A stretch of 64,000 bases of DNA from positions 62,001-126,000 of the forward strand of contig JAECUM010003199.1 in NCBI GenBank assembly GCA_016617855.1, given 5' to 3'. Under the pieces are notes generated by a model. That model had not been told where the DNA came from. It made no database searches and was given only the letters and a program-made list of their open reading frames with translations. The DNA comes from Megalonaias nervosa. Its lineage: Eukaryota > Mollusca > Bivalvia > Unionida > Unionidae. Numbering within the stretch: position 1 is the first letter of the stretch; the number at the start of each line of letters is the position of its first letter. Of this stretch, positions 1-13,000 are shown in pieces. The translations under genes and the position numbers were made by a program.

Positions 1-356
1 GCTTATACGCGAATGGGCTTATATGCGAGTATATACGGTAATCATCATTGTCTTCACTTTTAAACCCCTCAAAGCCAGCGAGATTTTGACCCACATTTAC
101 TGTGTATATGTAAATTTTAAAAATGTGGACAGGAGAAAACATCAGATAAACATAACACTTACCAATTGGCATTTAAGTTGATCCTGAAAGTAATTGGGTT
201 TCATTTGTCACTTTTATGTCAATGTCATTTGACAAACATAACATCAGACACATCATAACATCACATTGTATATGAGGCCTGTTCTGTAAGTAAGTAATGC
301 TTTAGAACTTAATCTAATTTTACTTACAATAAACAATAGAAATTGCTAAGGTAATA
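1..356. other. Intron or upstream sequence, possible cut-off transposon end
   Basis: No exon is visible. The first 42 bases hold two similar CpG-containing blocks (cttatacgcgaatgggc and cttatatgcgagtatat), a style seen at the ends of pogo-like elements, but the element would be cut by the window edge and cannot be confirmed. Confidence 0.25.
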
Positions 357-870
357 TTAAATTTAACTGACTCATTGGCCAAAATAATATTAACTTCAGT
401 TTAACTAACTCATTGGCCAAAATAATATTATCTTCAGTTTAACTGACTCAGTGGCCAAAATAATATGAACTTAAGTTTAACTGACTCAGTGGCCAAAATA
501 ATATGAACTTAAGTTTAACTGAGTCAATGGCCAAAATAATATTAACTTCAGTTTAACTGATACAATGGCCAAAATAATATTAACTTAACTTTAACTGATA
601 CAATGGCCAAAATAATATTAACTTAAGTTTAACTGACTCGTTGGCCAAAATAATATTAACTTCATTTTAACTGACTCATTGGCCAAATAATATTAACTTC
701 AGTTTAACTGACTCATTGGCCAAAATAATATTAACTTCAGTTTAACTGACTCATTGGCCGAAATAATACTAACTTCAGTTTAACTGGCTCAATGGTTAAA
801 ATAATATTATCTTCAGTTTAACTGACTTATTGGTTAAAATAATATTAACTTAAGTTTAACTGACTCATTG
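357..870. repeat. 38-bp tandem array, ~13 copies
   Basis: The unit is about aactgactcattggccaaaa followed by taatattaacttcagttt. Variants differ at a few sites (gactcagtgg, gatacaatgg, ggttaaaa). It is noncoding and AT-rich. Confidence 0.95.
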
Positions 871-930
871 AAGAGCCTTAGTCATAGTATTTCAGTGTGG
901 CAGAACATAACTGGGACACTGTGTATATTC

Positions 931-1978
931 TACCAGCCAAGCCAGAATACATGCCACTTAATACAATAATTACCAGCCATGTCACAACCACATGCCACTG
1001 AAATACACTAAGTACCAGCCATGCCAGAAGTACATGCCACTTAAATACATTAAGTACCAGCCATGTCACAACCACATGCCACTTAAATACACTAGGTACC
1101 AGCCATACTACAACCGCATGCCACTTAAATACACTAAGTACCAGCCATGTCACAACCACATGCCACTTAAATACACTAAGTACCAGCCTTGCCAGAAGTA
1201 CATGCCATTTAAATACACTAAGTACCAGCCTTGCCAGAAGTACATGCCACTTAAATACACTAAGTACCAGCCTTGCCAGAAGTACATGCCACTTAAATAC
1301 AGTAAGTACCAGCCTTGCCAGAAGTACATGCCATTTAAATACACTAAGTACCAGCCTTGCCAGAAGTACATGCCACTTAAATACACTAAGTACCAGCCTT
1401 GCCAGAAGTACATGCCATTTAAATACACTAAGTACCAGCCTTGCCAGAAGTACATGCCATTTAAATACACTAAGTACCAGCCATGTCACAACCACATGCC
1501 ACTTAAATACACTAAGTACCAGCCTTGCCAGAAGTACATGCCATTTAAATACACTAAGTACCAGCCATGCCAGAAGTACATGCCATTTAAATACACTAAG
1601 TACCAGCGTTGCCAGAAGTACATGCCATTTAAATACACTAAGTACCAGCCTTGCCAGAAGTACATGCCATTTAAATACACTAAGTACCAGCCTTGCCAGA
1701 AGTACATGCCATTTAAATACACTAAGTACCAGCCTTGCCAGAAGTACATGCCATTTAAATACACTAAGTACCAGCCTTGCCAGAAGTACATGCCATTTAA
1801 ATATACTAAGTACCAGCCTTGCCAGAAGTACATGCCATTTAAATACACTAAGTACCAGCCTTGCCAGAAGTACATGCCTTTTAAATACACTAAGTACCAG
1901 CCTTGCCAGAAGTACATGCCATTTAAATACACTAAGTACCAGCCTTGCCAGAAGTACATGCCATTTAAATACACTAAG
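931..1978. repeat. 42-bp tandem array, ~25 copies, open in several frames
   Basis: The unit is taccagccttgccagaagta plus catgccatttaaatacactaag. Two unit types alternate at the left end (ttgccagaag and tgtcacaacca) and the right end is homogeneous. Because 42 is a multiple of 3 and the unit lacks stops in some frames, long ORFs appear on both strands. Nothing supports real coding. Confidence 0.95.
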
Positions 1979-2017
1979 GCTTGTATAAATCCTTACTAGG
2001 AATTATTCGGAACATTT

Positions 2018-2103
2018 GATTGTAAGAATATTTAGGTGACTTGATATTTCACTTTAATTGATTGTAAGAATATTTAGGTGAATTGATATTTCACTTTAAT
2101 TGT
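2018..2103. repeat. 42-bp tandem duplication, 2 copies
   Basis: gattgtaagaatatttaggt is repeated at a 42-bp offset with one mismatch in the visible unit. Confidence 0.85.
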
Positions 2104-2129
2104 AGAACAAGGTGAAATTATATGTGCAA

Positions 2130-2560
2130 GGCAAGTTTGTTTTTTTAACCTAGTACCCACCTGTATGAGAGACATAGCTTGATAAGTCTTTTGTTTTTAC
2201 CTAGTTCTCAGCTGTAGGAGAGACATGGCAAGTTTTGTTTTACCTAATACCCACCTCTAGGAGAGACATAACTTGACAAGTTTTTACCTATTTCTCACCT
2301 CAAAGAGAGACGTGGCTAGTTTTTTTTAACTTAATACCCACCTCTAAGAGAGGCATAGCTTGATAAGTACCTACCTCTAGGAGAGATATAGCTTGATAAG
2401 TACCCACCTCTAAGAGAGATATAGCTTGATAAGTACCCACCTCCAGGAGAGACATAGCTTGATAAATGTTTCACCTAATTCTCACCTGTAGGAAAGACAG
2501 CTAGTTTTTGACCTAGTTCTCACCTCCAGGAGAGACATTGCTTGATAAGTTTTTAATCTT
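2130..2560. repeat. Irregular 30-60 bp tandem repeat
   Basis: Recurrent blocks are acccacctctaggagagaca and tagcttgataagt. Unit length varies because an inner ttttacctagttctcacc block is present or absent. Confidence 0.85.
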
Positions 2561-2759
2561 CAGTGAATGTAGTTTATTTAATCAATTAAGAAAAAAATTA
2601 GACGTTAGAGGGCTTGAGTAATAGAGATTTTTGTTGAACTCATCTTCGTGCAATCTGGACATATTGATTACTTTAGGCGTCGATGTGCATATTGGTGCAT
2701 GCGCTTGTACATCCATACAATGTTCTAGATTGAGATATGGTAGCAGTTAAAGTTTTTTT

Positions 2760-3610
2760 TAACTTGAGGTCAGTGTTGAAGTTGTTAGGTCAGTGTTAAA
2801 AGTTTTAGATTTAGGTTAGTATTAATGTATTAGATTTAGGTCAGTGTTAAAGTCTTTGGATTTAGGTCATTGTTAATGCCTTTAGATTTAGGTCAGTGTT
2901 AATGCATTTAGATTTAGGTCAGTGTTAATGCCTTTAGATTTAGGTCAGTGTTAAAGTCTTTAGATTTAGGTCAGTGTTAATGCCTTTAGATTTAGGTCAG
3001 TGTTAATGCCTTTAGATTTAGGTCAGTGTTAAAGTCTTTAGATTTAGGTCAGTGTTAATGCCTTTAGATTTAGGTCAGTGTTAATGCCTTTAGATTTAGG
3101 TCAGTGTTAATGCCTTTAGATTTAGGTCAGTGTTAAAGTCTTTAGATTTAGGTCAGTGTTAATGCCTTTAGATTTAGGTCAGTGTTAATGCCTTTAGATT
3201 TAGGTCAGTGTTAAAGTCTTTAGATTTAGGTCAGTGTTAATGCATTTAGATTTAGATCTGTGTTAAAGTCTTTAGATTTAGGTCAGTGTTAATGCCTTTA
3301 GATTTAGGTCAGTGTTAATGCCTTTAGATTTAGGTCAGTGTTAATGCCTTTAGATTTAGGTCAGTGTTAAAGTCTTTAGATTTATGTCAGTGTTAAAGTC
3401 TTTAAATTTAGGTCAGTGTTAATGCCTTTAGATTTAGGTCAGTGTTAATGCATTTAGATTTAGGTCAGTGTTAATGCCTTTAGATTTAGGTTAGTTTTAA
3501 AGTCTTTAGGTTTATTTTAGTGTTACAGTTTTTATAGTCATGTAAGTATTAATGTTTTAAGATTTAGGTCAGTTTTAAAGATTTTTTTATTTAGATCAGA
3601 GTTAAAAAGT
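2760..3610. repeat. 26-bp tandem array with higher-order structure
   Basis: Two unit types, ttagatttaggtcagtgtta + atgcct (A) and + aagtct (B), alternate. The order contains repeated BAAABAA blocks (7 units, 182 bp), which indicates block-wise amplification. Confidence 0.9.
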
Positions 3611-3730
3611 TTTTGTTTTAATTTTTCTAGCTAAATAAAAGGTGTGCTGGATATGAAGGAGGACTCATGGATCACTGGTGTGTAAAATATTAGAATGTAT
3701 GACAAAATTCAGAAAATACAGTATGGTGCT

Positions 3731-4010
3731 TTCCTTTCAGCTCGCTGTTGGAGAACCCTTTATTAAGGTCAGAAGTAATTACCATAATTATATATAAGTC
3801 ACTTTCCTTTCAGTTGCCGTTTAAGGACCCTGTATGAAGGTCAGAAGTAATTGCTGTAATTATATGTAAGGTACTTTCTTTTTAGTTGGCTATTGATGGA
3901 CCCTATATAAAGGTCAGAAGTAATTACTGTAATTATATGTGTGATAATTTCCTTTCAGTTGGCTGTTGAAGGACCCACATATGAAGGTCAGAAGTAATTA
4001 CCCTGGTTAT
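3731..4010 (+). repeat. 73-bp tandem repeat of the exon 1 acceptor and exon start, 4 copies
   Basis: Four units each have tttcag (tttag in the third) followed by exon-like sequence containing aaggtcagaagtaatt. Exon-like starts are at 3741, 3814, 3886 and the real 3959, so periods are 73, 72 and 73. Copies 1-3 are frameshifted or carry stops. Confidence 0.93.
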
Positions 4011-4067
4011 ATGAAAGCTGTTGAGAGATTCTTTAATAAACTTCTTCCTTTTGTAGCAGATCAACAG
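3959..4067 (+). CDS. GLB1L2-like: GLB1L2-like exon 1 of window (WLLKDPHMK...FVADQQ)
   Basis: Acceptor cctttcag, donor CAG|gtaagt. One base completes a split codon from the upstream exon (phase 2 intron), then 36 codons follow, reading [20 protein letters not shown] and ending FVADQQ. It matches the part of the GH35 barrel just after the family GGLPS motif. The acceptor and the first ~55 bases of this exon are present as three further degenerate copies just upstream (3735-3958), so this is the fourth and only intact unit of a 73-bp tandem repeat. Confidence 0.9.
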
Positions 4068-7000
4068 GTAAGTGAAATAAAGGAGTTTCTAAACATTTTA
4101 TTGATTGTAAATTAATTTATGAATAATTTGAGACATCTTTTGATATTTTTCAGACTTAAGAATTAAAAGTTCATTAAGCCCAGTTTCCTGTATACCTGTA
4201 GACAGGGTTTGGTACAGCATTAATAATGAATTAGTCCATTTGCTCTGTAGTCCTGTATATAGAGCTCGGTAGAACATTAATAATGCTTTGGTCCCTTTAC
4301 TCAGTATACAGGGTTTGGTAGAACATTAATAATGCTTTGGTCCCTTTACACTGTATACAGGGTTTGGTAGAACATTAATAATGCTTTGGTCCAATTACTC
4401 TTTATACAGGGTTTGGTAGAGCATTAATAATGCTTTGGTCCCTTTACTCTGTATTCAGCATTTGGTAGAGCATAAATAATGCTTTGGTCCCTTTACTTTG
4501 TATACAGGGCTTGGTAGAGAATTAATAATGCTTTGGTCCCTTTACTCTGTATTCAGCGTTTGGTAGAGCATAAATAATGCTTTGGTCCCTTTACTTTATA
4601 TACAGGGTTTGGAAGAGCATTAATAATGCTTTGGTCCCTTTACTCTGTATTCAGCGTTTGGTAGAGCATAAATAATGCTTTGGTCCCTTTACTTTGTATG
4701 CAGGGTTTGGTAGAGAATTAATAATGCTTTGGTCCCTTTACTCTGTATATAGGGTTTGGTAGAACATTAATAATCCTTTGGTCCAATACCTATAAGCAGG
4801 GCTAGGCCTCTTGGATGTTGGAAGGAGCATCAATGTGTATGGTCATGACTCATAATACAACTGAAGAAGTTGCTTCCTTGCTCTGAATAATTCATGATTA
4901 TTAGTAATTTCCCATACTCAGAGCATAATTATATTAAGAATTCATACGTTTTGGCAGCATTACACTGCCTTCATCAGCGACTAATGTTGATCATGTGACC
5001 TATAATGATCACATGATATGAGGGGACTGGTGTACATGGGTGCTAATTCAAGCCCCTTGCCCCTGTTTAATGTTGGACTCTGTTGTCATATTTTGATCAC
5101 CTTCTTCACGTTCTTTTCTCATATGTTGTCCTCTGATGTGATCACCTTGGTCTAATTGGGAATGATGTAATGTCCCATATTGCTACAATGTTCGTGTATG
5201 ACAAATGACTCTCTACTGATGTATTCCTTAATTCTTGTTTCTAACATTCTCTTTCTCTGATGAAGTCATTCTCACAATCAATACATTTGATATAATAAAC
5301 CAAACCACAATTTGGAAATTCCATCATTCCCAATCAGACCAATACTAGCTATGCTGATATTTTTCAAGACAGCCAGTACTGGACCTTGGGATCTTTTGTT
5401 AGTCAGCTTTGAACCTTTTCCACCGCAATCCTAATATCATTGCAGATTAGACCCAGTGTAGCTGGTATAAGGTATGGTGATCAGTCTTCCTGACATACCC
5501 AATCCCTGATGAATGAAGTTGACCCTGTCAGCACCTAGCCACACTACTTACAGTCTGATTTTGCCATGTATACGCATTGTTATGCACTGATTGACCTACA
5601 TACAGTATCTGTTACTGGACAAAGGAATTGAATATTCACTGGCACCAGGGCTTTCAATCACCAGTCCCAGCTCCAGTATGGCTAATGCATATTGCTAGTT
5701 ATTGTGGTTTTCCTTTCCCAGATACATTGTGTCAATTTCAGACTAATGACAATTCTTAGGGCTAATGTAGCAGATTACCAGCTCACAACATGGGAGATTC
5801 CCAGCTTAGTTTATTGGCTCAACAGCTTTCTTTTCTATTTTTGTCCTCCCTTTCATCATGGAAGGCTTTCCTTTCACTCTACACTATAACTGGCACCAAA
5901 TGGTCTTTATTATGCTGATGTGTTGTTGAAATGATAATACATACATAAATCTCCTCCCTCTTCACTACTGTCTTTCACAAGACTCAGTTGCTGGGTTTTT
6001 GCACAGAGGCTTGAGCCATGAACAAAAACATTGCAGGGGTGGGTATGTTGAAGTCTTTTTCCAAATGCATGGCATAGAAACACTTCTAAGGCATGGAACA
6101 ACTAGTTTTTAGCATCATAGCTATTGGTTGATTTGGATTCAGTGGCAATCATTGAACAAGCTGAGATTAGCCTAGATTTCCCCTTCTTAAACCTCCTTCG
6201 AAAGACAGACTTGAGAATTAGTGTCACACATGGATTGTGTTCTAGACACAGCAGCTCAATACACGCATTAAAATTCCATAGCTGCCTCTGTCAGCCTCCA
6301 GAGTGAGATGCTTCACTGTCTGAGTCCACATTTGATTAAAGATTATCACAAGACAGCCTTAGATCCCAGACTTTGTCTTCCGACTTCCTGTTCCATAGCC
6401 ACAAGACAGCCTTAGATTCCAGCCTTTATCTTCTAATTTCCTATTCCATGGATACAGAGAGGAGATTACCACAAGACTGCCTTCGATCCCAGCTTTCGTC
6501 TTCCAGTTTCCATGGCCACATAGAGGAGATGAGGAACTAGGCCATGAAGAAGGCAAGTCTCATTTATGCCTTGCAACCCAGAGCCCCATCTTAATTCTCA
6601 AATGGGACTAGATAAATATTAAGGAACACAAAATGCATACCAGGTCAGGAAACACTCCTCCAGACCTTACTTTTCAGCAAGGACCCAGTTTTCTCAAGCA
6701 AGTGAGGAATGTACAATGATAGAATGACTGATATTGGCTCAGTGTCTCTTGCCACCAGCCTCTGTCATTGCAGAAACTGATGCCACTCTTTCAACCATCC
6801 CAGTAGTGCAAAGAGATAGATTACCATGGCTCTCTTCATCATCAAGGTTTCCTTTGCCTCATAAGTCCTGAAAGATGCATACAATGCAGAGGTTATGCAG
6901 CAGAAAATGCACATTGTACCACGGAAGATGGTGTTGGAAATGGCACCCAAACTTGGCATTTCCCTCTATTCTTCTTATAGTCTGAATAGCTAGGGAAATG

Positions 7001-10000
7001 AATAGATGGATGTTTTTGAAAGTTATTTCATTTCAGATTGTTGATAATAATGCATATGTTAGTGGATTGCATTTACTGAATAGAACATTGACAATTGGTC
7101 TCCATGTGAGCCAATGGCCAGGTTGTTTTTGTCACCCTGATGTTGGCACATGAACGTGACATAATTTTTCATTTGAGAAAGATCTCTTTTAGTAAGTTAA
7201 ATAGTCAGAATGTAGCAGTATGAGAAAATATTACTTGCAGTATTTTTGAATTTACACTTAACCTTACAGTGTGCAAATTGTTAAATGAGTAATATTTGTA
7301 CTTTTGTTCTGTAGTACTCAAAAGGAGGTCCTATAATTGGAGTTCAGGTGGAGAATGAATTCGGTTCCTTCAGTAAAGAAGTGGCACACCTGAGGTTTAT
7401 TAAGCAGGTAACAAAATGATTAATTTTGATACAGGTAGATATTAAGAGAGGATCTTAATTAGTGCCCATCAATTTATGAATCAATTCAGAATAGGGAAAT
7501 TCCATGGTCCATGACACATATATGGCACTTTTGAGCTGTCCAAATATATAATGTTTACTCTTTTGCTCTTTATCTTCATTACTTGTAGTTGTGAATAATT
7601 TTGTGCTTTAACAAGACCATAGTTGTTCATTGTCATGTAATAGTTACCTTTAGCTCTGATCTGTTGCCTGTTTTTGTTTATCTTGTTAGGGTAGAGATTT
7701 TGTATCAAATAGAAGCAGACATACATCTAATTTCATGTTTTCGGAATGACTTTCATTTTATCCTAGCCTCTACTTTGTATCCTAGTCACAAGCTGCAGGA
7801 TTTTGTCATAGCAGCAACTTTTTTATTCTTGTGGGAACATTTTTTCCAAGCCACAGTATTTTATCCTAGCCACAACTTTTTTTCCCTTGACATATTTTAT
7901 CCTAGCCAAAACATTTTATCCTAGCTACATCATTTTTTCCTAGCTACAACATTTTTTCCAAGGCATAACATTTTATTCTAGCTACATGTTATTTATGATA
8001 CAACTTTTTTCCATTTTTTTCAAGTCACAAGATTTTATTCTAACAACCTGTCACAACAGTTTACCCAAGCACAACATGTTATGCAAACCATCACATTTTA
8101 CTCTAGCCACAACACGTTATCCAAACCATCACATTCTACTCTAGCCACAACATGTTATCCAAACCATAACATTTTATTCAAGTCATAATTTTATCCAAAC
8201 CATCACATTTTACTCTAGCCACAATATATTATCCAAACCATAACATTTTATTCAAGTCATAATGTTATCCAAACCATAACATTTTATTCAAGTCATTATT
8301 TTATCCAAACCATAACATTTTATTCAAGCCACATGTTATCCAAACCATAACATTTTATTCAAGCCACTACATGTTATCCAAACCATCACAATTTACTCTA
8401 GCCACAACATGTTATCAACCATAACATTTCATTCTAGCCACATGTTATCCAAACCATTTTATTCTAGCCACATGTTATCCAAACCATAATATTTTATTCT
8501 AGCCAAAATGTGTTATCCAAACTGTAACATTTTATTCTAGCCACAGCATGTTATCCCAACCATAACATTTTATTCTAGCCACAATGTGTTACCCAAACCA
8601 TAACATTTTGTTCGAGCCACTACATGTTATCCAAACCATAACATTTTATTCTAGCCACATGTTATCCAAACCATAACATTTTAATTGTAGCCTCAACATG
8701 TTATCCCAACCATAACTTCTTTTTGTTTTAGACATTTTATTTTAGCCACAGTGTGTTACCCAAACCAAAACATTTTATTCAAGCCACTACATGTTATCCA
8801 AACCATGACATTTTATTCTAGCCACATGTTATCCAAACCATAACTTTTTATTCTAGCCACATGTTATCCAAACCATTTTATTCTAGTCACATGTTATCCA
8901 AACCATAATATTTTATTTTATCCTAAATATGTTATCCAAACCATAATATTTTATTGTAGCCACATGTTATCCAATCCATAACATTTTATTCAAGCCAAAA
9001 GATGTTATCCAAACCATAACATTTTTATTCTAGCCATGACATTTTTTCTTTGACACAATATTTTATCCATTCTGTAACATTTTATCCTTATCAAAACATT
9101 GTATCTTAACTACAATTTATTTTGCCTAGCTACAACCTTTTATTCTAGCCACAAACATGCATGAAGTGAAACAAGCACACTGTAAATTCAATATTTTTCT
9201 TGGGTAACAATTTACTTGGAGTTTTGTGATTGCTGCAAACCACAAATTTAAAGATCTATGTAATAAACAATTCTCTATGGAAATAACTTGACCCATCCAT
9301 CCTAATCCACAAATTTAAAGACCAAAGAAAGACTTTTCAATGGAAATAACAGGACCTCTTAATCCTTACTTAAAATTTAAAGATCTAACAAAGATTTTTC
9401 CATGGAAATAATAATCCTAATCCGAAATTTAAAGATCTATCTAACAAAGATTTGTTTCTAAGGAAATAATAAGCCCCCTCCATCCTAATCCACAAATGTA
9501 AGGACTAATGACATATGCTACTGTACATATTTTGTTGAACTATGGGGCCCTGAGTGGTATAAAGCACTCACCATTACAGATCATTGCCATCTCACCTCTG
9601 TCTATGTGGGTTCGAGTCTCGGGTTCGGCCAATGTGGGTATGTGAGAAAGCTTATCATTAGCTTCTTGTGGGTCGGTGGTTCTTTCCGGGGTTTTCCCGG
9701 GTTCTTCCTCCACCATTTATACTGGCTGCAGTGTATAGCCTATCTTGTGCTGAAAAATGGAGTTAAACCCTACAACAACAACAACATTGTTGACCTACAT
9801 GAAATAGAGGATAGTTATTGTACTGCCCCCAGTGTCGGCATCAGCACCTGCACATGTAAAAGTATATACACCACTCCCTTGATAACTTGCGCCCTGATAA
9901 CTCGCGAACCGGCTTATAACGTGGGGTCAGGCGTGGATCCCAATTTTTCAGCCAGAAAGTACCAGAAAACTGATCCCTATTGGTTGAACTTGAAGAAAAT

Positions 10001-13000
10001 CGCGATCAAAATTGGTAATGCAAACTTGATGTATCGTAAGTTTTATCGTCAAAAACGGTAGATAGGACCTGGAAATTTAATCAACATTATGAAATAATGA
10101 CTTTTAATAAGAAGTCATATAATTTGTTACATTTTCTTTTCAAACGACATTCTTAGTAAACTGCAATTAACAATATTCAAGGACATTTTGATCAATGAAA
10201 ATGTCACTTATGCCAAGTGGAAGCAGTACTTTAATAAATAAATACCAATTAAATAAGTTTCTTATCAATTGAAATTTTTGTTCTAGTTCAGTCTTTCAGT
10301 TCCTTTTAAGTGTAATCATCATAAATGCAATGTGTCCTCTTGTAATTAAACGTAAAATGTGTCAATCTACTGTATCAGCAATGTCTGCGAGCGTTTCTCT
10401 GAGAACCTAATTAAGTGCCCACCATGTTTTGATATCGGACTAGCGGAAGCATATGTTGTATTGTTGCACTAAATAAAAAGAGGGCCTCCTTTTCTATTAT
10501 CACAGCAATTACGTCTTCTGAATCAAATAAAGCAGGTGGAATTGAAAAAAAGTCAAAAGGCATACAAATCCTACATGCTTAAGAACCAGTGGCACCGGTC
10601 ATATATCGGGTAACTCATTTCATTTGATCAATCGAACACTGTGATACATTTTATTGTGTACATATCTAATTAAACTACCTTAAAAATTACCGACTCAATC
10701 ATAAATGTGATTAAAGATAGCAAGGCAACCAAGCGAAATGAGTACTTTGTAAAATAAAGAGCTTTGTTTCACAGATATGGATCGTTGTGGGAAAAACGAG
10801 TTTCAGAGAATTCTTGAATTTGCACGTAGAGATATCCTCAAGCATGATAAGAAGTTTCACTATTACTTTTGCAACGAAATCACGGCATGAATATTTTACT
10901 AATTGAAAAATACAAAAATTGAGTTTCGACATAGATGATTGCCTGATGAAATAAATGTCATGTGTTTTTGATAAAAAGGAATCTTGTTTGGCAGTGTATC
11001 AATAGTTAGTCTGGTTCCCTGCATTGGAGACTCCTAGTTTCGTGAAATATTATTATACAACACTCCTGGAACCAGACAGTCAAAAAGCCATGACGTAATA
11101 CACAAATGTTTTCGCGTACCGTGTTTGGTTGTTGAAACCAGTTGCAATCATGTTATCGATCTTTCAGATGTTGGACATTTTGAAAATAATCGTGATATAT
11201 AGATAATAACGAACAACTTCATCAGAAGAAGCGCATTATTGATGATTTTTCTCAACTCGATTATAAAAAGGAGGATTCATCCATTAAACAGCCCAGTTCA
11301 CCCCCCCCCCCACTTTCCAACCCCGTGGTTTTCTGGATGTCTAGCGGGGTTTTTTGGAGGTCCCTCGGAAACTCGCGCCCTCACTTATAGTGCGGTCTGT
11401 CTTTTTGGACCCTGATGTGCGCGAGTTATCGAGGGAGAGGTGTATGTATATTTAGACCTTGAACATGTAAAAGCATATACGTATGTATGTTTAGACCTTG
11501 CAGATGTAAAAGCATGTATGTATGTTTAGACCTTGGACATCTAAAAGCATGTATGTATGTTTAGACCTTGCAGATGTAAAAGCATGTATGTATGTTTAGA
11601 CCTTGCATGTATGTATGTTTAGACCCTGCACATGTAAAAGCATGTATGTATGTTTAGACCTTGCACATGTAAAAGCATGTATGTATGTTTTGACCTTGCA
11701 CATGTAAAAGCATGTATGTATATTTAGACCCTGCACATGTAAAAGCATGTATGTATACTTAGACCTTGCACCTGTAAAAGCATGTATGTATTTTTAGACC
11801 CCGCACATGTAAAATCATGTATGTATGTTTTGACCCCACAGATATAAAAGCATGTATGTATATTTTTGACCCTGCACATGTAAAAGCATGTATGTATGTT
11901 TAGACACCACAAATATAAAAGCATATATGTATGTCTAGACCCCGCACATGTAAAAGCATACATGTATGTTTAGACCTTGCACCTGTAAAAGTATGCATGT
12001 ATGTTTAGACCTTGCACATGTAAAAGTATGTACGTATGTTTAGACCTTGCTCATGTAAAAGCATGTATGTATGCTTAGACCATGCACATGTAAAAGCATG
12101 TATGTATGTTTAGACCTTGCACCTGTAAAAGCATGTATGTATGTTTAGACCTTGCTCATGTAAAAGCATGTATGTATGTTTAGACCTTGCACATGTAAAA
12201 GCATGTATGTATGCTTAGACCTTGCACCTGTAAAAGTATGTATGTATGTTTAGACCTTGCACCTGTAAAAGTATGTATGTATGCTTAGACCTTGCACCTG
12301 TAAAAGCATGTATGTATGTTTAGACCTTGCACATGTAAAAGCATGTATGTATGCTTAGACCTTGCACATGTAAAAGCATGTATGTATGTTTAGACCTTGC
12401 ACCTGTAAAAGCATGTATGTATGCTTAGACCTTGCACCTGTAAAAGTATGTATGTATGTTTAGACCTTGCACCTGTAAAAGTATGTATGTATGTTTAGAC
12501 CTTGCACCTGTAAAAGTATGTATGCATAGACCTTGCACATGTAAAAGCATGTATGTATGCTTAGACCTTGCACATGTAAAAACATGTATGTATGCTTAGA
12601 CCTTGCACATGTAAAAGCATGTATGTATGTCTAGACCTTGCACATGTAAAAGCATGTATGTATGTTTAGACCTTGCACATATAAAAACATGCATGTTTAG
12701 ATCCCACATATGTGAAAGCATGTATGTATGTTTAGACCTTGCACATGTAAAAGCATGTATGTATGTTTAGACCTTGCACCTGTAAAAGCATGTATGTATG
12801 CTTAGACCTTGCACCTGTAAAAGCATGTATGTATGCTTAGACCTTGCACATGTAAAAGCATGTATGTATGCTTAGACCTTGCACATGTAAAAGCATGTAT
12901 GTATGTTTAGACCTTGCACATATAAAAACATGTATGTTTAGACCCCACATATGTGAAAGCATGTATGTATGTTTAGACCATGCACATGTAAAAGCATGTA

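Noticed and set aside
992..1999. 335-codon ORF MPLKYTKYQPCQ... as a repeat protein gene
   Set aside because: It is a 42-bp minisatellite open in several frames on both strands, without a start context, introns or domain; unit changes do not favour synonymous sites by eye.
357..4795. CRISPR-like arrays (direct repeats of 26-42 bp)
   Set aside because: Units are head-to-tail without unique spacers and the DNA is animal; these are minisatellites.
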